From Hyphomicrobiales bacterium (lineage in GTDB: Bacteria; Pseudomonadota; Alphaproteobacteria; Rhizobiales; Rhizobiaceae): a stretch of 64,000 nt of DNA. The notes below the pieces were generated by a model. That model was not told the origin of the DNA. It was given only the letters and a program-made list of their open reading frames with translations, and did no database searches. The position numbers and the translations under genes were made by a program. Location: assembly GCA_900472485.1 (NCBI GenBank), contig UCII01000011.1, positions 1 through 64,000 of the forward strand, written 5' to 3'. This document shows positions 61,037-64,000 of the stretch, one piece after another (position 1 is the first letter of the stretch; every line of letters begins with the position of its first letter).

Positions 61037-61543
61037 CTATTGACGCCGAAGATTGATCTCGCTGGTTACGACCGATTTGCCTGAGCTCAGATCCTTGTCG
61101 ATGGTCCGGAGCGTCAGCTGGTCGTTGCCCTGCCTGCGAATGGTCATATTGGCATCGCGATCGCCGTTGACGAGACGTGCCCAGCGCACTGCCAGATTGA
61201 TGACATCACCCTGCCTGCTGCCCGACAGCTGCGATGTCGCACCGGAAGGACCGGTGTAGGTGCCTGAGTATCTGTTTCCACGCGCCGTAAGCTGGGCCGA
61301 GATCGCGCGACTGATGATGAGAAGGCCGCGGCAGTTTCCCCTCATCGAAATCGAGGGGACCGGAGCGCTGATGGTGAATCTGCAGGAGACATTGATCGGC
61401 GAGTCGCCGATCTTTCGAACCACCTTGCCGGTTCCCGTCCAGCTGCCGTTCAGCGGCTTCAGAAATCCGCTTTCATCGGCGGCGGCAGGTGTCGCCAGGC
61501 AGATCGCGGCAAGGACGGCGAGAAGGCGCGCTTGATGATGCAT
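61037..61543 (-). CDS. Exported hypothetical protein, 168 residues
   Basis: A Sec signal (MHHQARLLAVLAAICLATPAAA) is followed by a beta-rich domain beginning SGFLKPLNGSWTGTGKVVRKIGDSPINVSCRF. It contains regularly spaced Gly/Ser/Thr strands (RGNRYSGTYTGPSGATSQLSGSRQGDVINLAVRW) and two Cys (in VSCRF and RGNCRG) that could form a disulphide. It resembles small periplasmic lipocalin-like or DUF-type proteins of Rhizobiales, with no function known to me. AAGGGA precedes the ATG. Confidence 0.75.
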   Translation of the reverse strand: MHHQARLLAVLAAICLATPAAADESGFLKPLNGSWTGTGKVVRKIGDSPINVSCRFTISAPVPSISMRGNCRGLLIISRAISAQLTARGNRYSGTYTGPSGATSQLSGSRQGDVINLAVRWARLVNGDRDANMTIRRQGNDQLTLRTIDKDLSSGKSVVTSEINLRRQ

Positions 61544-61606
61544 GATATCAATCCCTTCATCAGACTTGCTAGGAACGCCGCAGGCATATGCGCGGTTCCC
61601 AGGCGG

Positions 61607-62638
61607 TCAGAGCCAGTTGATGCGCTTCAGAATATAGAGGGTGATGACGGAGGTGACGGCGACTAATACGACGATGATGATGAAGGCCCACGTGTCGTTG
61701 ACGCCTGGAATGCCGCCGACATTCATGCCGAACAGGCCGGCGACGACGCTCGGCGGCAGCAACAATGCAGCAAGCGCTGCAAGCCGGTTGGAGTTGCGGG
61801 CGATGCGCTCGCTGATGACGGTTGAAAGGTCGTCGTGCAGGATGCCCGTCCGGTCGCGGATCGCATCCAGATACTCGATGCAGCGCATCAGCTTGTCGAT
61901 CACCTCACGCATGCGCAGCTTGTCGCGTTCGGCAAGCCAGGGAGCGTCGTCATGTTCGATGCGATTGAGGGCATCGCGTTGCGGCGAAAGATAGCGTCTT
62001 AGCTGCACGGCGCGCCTGCGAAGCAGCTTCAGGCGCTCTCGGACTTCGGCGGCCTCGCCGTGGAAGATCAGCTCATCCAGCTCGTCAACTTCCTCATCCA
62101 TCTGATCAAGAACGGGTTCCAGGTCCCTCACGAGCTTGTCGCTGACGAGGGCAAGCAGTTCGCCGGTACGCTTCGGCCCCTTGCCTTTTTCGAGCGCTTG
62201 GCGGATGTCGCGAAGGGCGGTGATGTAATGGCCGCTGTCGCGAAGGGTCACGACGCGATTCTCGTCCACCCAGGCATGCAGGGGAACGAGATCGAGATCC
62301 TCGACCGCCACATCCGCGTCGTCGGGCGGTGCAGCGCAGACGCCGCGAAGAATGATCAGCAAGCCATCATCGACCGGCTCGACGCGCGGGCGCGATTCAT
62401 CCTCAAGCAACGCGTCGGCGACAAGCGGATCGAAACCGCCATTGTGTGTTACCCATGCTGCCGCCGCATCATGGTCGCGCTCGAGATGAACCCAGAGAAT
62501 TCCGTCTGTCGGCTTCCAGCTCTGTAGGCCGGCGGCACCGATCTCGCGACAGCTGCCGTTGCCGTCGAGAAGGACGGCGAAGCGTATGCCGGGCTCGGCG
62601 CCGTAGCTGAGTTGAACCTTCCGGCTCTCGATCTCCAT
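61607..62638 (-). CDS. zntB: Zinc transporter of the CorA/ZntB family
   Basis: The 343-residue protein has a large cytoplasmic N-terminal domain (ILWVHLERDHDAAAAWV, LDLVPLHAWVDENRVVTLRD). A long charged helix follows with RLKLLRRRAVQLRRYLSPQRDAL. The two C-terminal membrane segments flank the selectivity motif GMNVGGIPG. ZntB-type proteins move Zn2+ across the inner membrane. GGGAG precedes ATG 62638. Confidence 0.9.
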   Translation of the reverse strand: MEIESRKVQLSYGAEPGIRFAVLLDGNGSCREIGAAGLQSWKPTDGILWVHLERDHDAAAAWVTHNGGFDPLVADALLEDESRPRVEPVDDGLLIILRGVCAAPPDDADVAVEDLDLVPLHAWVDENRVVTLRDSGHYITALRDIRQALEKGKGPKRTGELLALVSDKLVRDLEPVLDQMDEEVDELDELIFHGEAAEVRERLKLLRRRAVQLRRYLSPQRDALNRIEHDDAPWLAERDKLRMREVIDKLMRCIEYLDAIRDRTGILHDDLSTVISERIARNSNRLAALAALLLPPSVVAGLFGMNVGGIPGVNDTWAFIIIVVLVAVTSVITLYILKRINWL

Positions 62639-62767
62639 CCGCTCCCATCCTCCCCCGAGTGTAAAAGGAAAGCGAAATCATGCAGCTATTTTCAATAGTT
62701 CTAGCACCGAGAACGTTAAGGTGAAACCGAAGTTTAGCGCGAATGATCGACTATGATGCCAGACCAT

Positions 62768-64000
62768 TCATTCTGCCGCCGCGGCAAGACAGCTATCGAT
62801 GATCGTACGGATCTCGGCGCGGCAGGAGCCGCAATTGGTTCCGGCATTGAGCTCCCTGCCGACGGCTTCGACACTGTGACAGCCGCCGCGAATGGCCGCG
62901 ACGATCTGGTTGACGCCGACGCCAAAGCAGGAGCAGACCGTCGCACCGGCGTCGATCGCATCGGCTCCCGGTCTGCCTGCGATCAGCGCAAACCGCTTGC
63001 TGAGATTGCCATGCGATGCCGAAAGCTGAGCGATCGCCCAGTTTCGGGCCACGGCTACAGGCTGCCGTGCGACGAAGAGAGCCGCATGCAGCCGCTCGCC
63101 ATCGAAGAAAGCAAGGCGCAGATCTCCGGAGGCCTGATCAGCATAGCCGAGCGGTTCGAGATCGTCATCTATATCGAATGTCGCGCGACACCACCCGATC
63201 CAGTCGTCCGGTGCCAGATCGAACGCAAGCTCTGTCCGCCAGCCGCCATCGGCCTTGGCGAGCGCCCAATAGGCACTGTCGAGATCGTGCGGCTTTGCTG
63301 CGGAAACCGCGAAGCAATAATGTGAGGCCTGGAAACGGCAGGCGCGGACTGCGACATTCTTCGATGCGGGCTGGCCGGAAATCGGGTCGGTTATGGGAGC
63401 GACCACGGCATCGATGCGAGCTTTGGCGGCGAAGCTATCGTTCCAATGCATCGGCACGAAGAGGCTGCCGCGCGCCTGCCGCTCCGTCACCAAGGCGCGG
63501 ACGATCACCTTGCCATGCGGGCTCTCAATCTCTACTAGGCCGGCTTTGGCAACGCCGATCTCGATTGCGTCGCGTGGATGGATCTCGACGAAAGGCTCTG
63601 CGATGTGGCCCGACAGGCGGGCGCTCTTGCCGGTCCGTGTCATCGTATGCCAGTGATCGCGAACGCGTCCGGTATTGAGCGTCAGGGGGAAGCGGCTGTC
63701 GGTTCGATCGGTTGCCGGCGGTTCTATGGCGATGAAGCGCGCCTTGCGATCGGAATGATAAAATCCGCCGTTTGAAAAGAAGCGCGTCAGCGTCGGAGCC
63801 GTGCCCGCCGGCTGTGGCCACTGGAAGGGTGCAAGCGCCTCATAGTCCTCCGTCGCAATGGCTTGATAAGCGCCGATGTCGAAATCGCGGCTGCCCTCGT
63901 TTTCAAAGCCGGAAAGGCCTGCGTGCTCGGCGAAGATCTCCGCATGTGTGCGAAAGGAGAAGGCTTGGGAAAATCCGATGCGGCGGCCAACTTCGGCCAT
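62768..64000 (-). CDS. nasA: Assimilatory nitrate reductase catalytic subunit, C-terminal part (runs off the window)
   Basis: The visible 410 residues begin inside the molybdopterin oxidoreductase and continue through the dinucleotide-binding domain (FPLTLNTGRVRDHWHTMTRTGKSARLSGH, FVEIHPRDAIEIGV, FVPMHWND). They end with a BFD-like [2Fe-2S] domain carrying the cysteine pattern TVCSCFGVGVNQIV...GTNCGSCRAEI. This order is typical of bacterial NasA. The N-terminal 4Fe-4S and molybdenum domains must lie beyond base 64000. Frame continuity across the edge is assumed. Confidence 0.9.
   Translation of the reverse strand: MAEVGRRIGFSQAFSFRTHAEIFAEHAGLSGFENEGSRDFDIGAYQAIATEDYEALAPFQWPQPAGTAPTLTRFFSNGGFYHSDRKARFIAIEPPATDRTDSRFPLTLNTGRVRDHWHTMTRTGKSARLSGHIAEPFVEIHPRDAIEIGVAKAGLVEIESPHGKVIVRALVTERQARGSLFVPMHWNDSFAAKARIDAVVAPITDPISGQPASKNVAVRACRFQASHYCFAVSAAKPHDLDSAYWALAKADGGWRTELAFDLAPDDWIGWCRATFDIDDDLEPLGYADQASGDLRLAFFDGERLHAALFVARQPVAVARNWAIAQLSASHGNLSKRFALIAGRPGADAIDAGATVCSCFGVGVNQIVAAIRGGCHSVEAVGRELNAGTNCGSCRAEIRTIIDSCLAAAAE

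Overview
The window reads as a stretch of a Rhizobium-type alphaproteobacterial replicon. It is GC-rich with NNG/NNC codon bias, it carries the rhizobial arrangement of the L-rhamnose genes (rhaRSTPQUK divergent from rhaDI, with the non-enterobacterial RhaI isomerase), and it has rhizobial short palindromic intergenic repeats. I see no transposase, integrase, phage gene, CRISPR array, rRNA or tRNA. It looks like ordinary accessory metabolic DNA full of uptake and catabolic operons.

Layout. 1-2.9 kb: a CodA-fold amidohydrolase coupled to a gamma-glutamyltransferase-like protein. 3.4-5.6 kb: an NAD-dependent epimerase-like protein and a HI0933-type flavoprotein. 5.7-9.9 kb: a TetR regulator and a three-gene catabolic operon (Gfo/Idh/MocA dehydrogenase, DUF993 aldolase-like protein, sugar phosphate isomerase-like protein); the same type of 14-bp palindrome precedes both. 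10-12.3 kb: an orphan branched-chain amino acid binding protein and an APH(6)-like kinase. 12.3-23.3 kb: the complete L-rhamnose regulon (regulator, ABC importer, mutarotase, kinase, aldolase/dehydrogenase, isomerase). 23.4-25.9 kb: a WYL regulator/VOC protein pair, an HpcH/HpaI aldolase and a 49-residue small exported or membrane protein. 26.2-34.0 kb: a LacI regulator, twin operators and a six-gene sugar operon (isomerase-like, Gfo/Idh dehydrogenase, CUT1 ABC importer).

34-35.9 kb: a methyltransferase and a glutathione peroxidase. 35.9-44.7 kb: a GntR-controlled peptide operon (dipeptide-type ABC importer, cytosolic gamma-glutamyltransferase, DUF1028 protein), next to a ROK regulator plus an MlrC-type M81 peptidase (44.8-47.4 kb). 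47.8-52.2 kb: two DHA2 drug-efflux MFS pumps, a GntR regulator and a 46-residue membrane protein. 52.4-59.4 kb: a xylitol/sorbitol-type dehydrogenase, a CPA2 antiporter with a cyclic-nucleotide-binding tail, a formamidase-like enzyme, a GlxA-type regulator divergent from a DJ-1/PfpI protein, and an exported esterase. 59.6-64 kb: a Tat-exported haloperoxidase-like hydrolase, a 57-residue small protein framed by inverted repeats, an exported unknown, ZntB, and the C-terminal part of an assimilatory nitrate reductase that runs off the right edge.

The common theme is import followed by stepwise catabolism: each operon pairs its own regulator with a transporter and/or a short enzyme chain. The least understood parts are the DUF993 operon, the LacI-controlled sugar operon with two NAD/isomerase enzymes of unknown substrate, and the gamma-glutamyl peptide operon. 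Several start codons were chosen over longer reading frames because a Shine-Dalgarno sequence or an operator palindrome argues for the shorter form; these are noted per gene.
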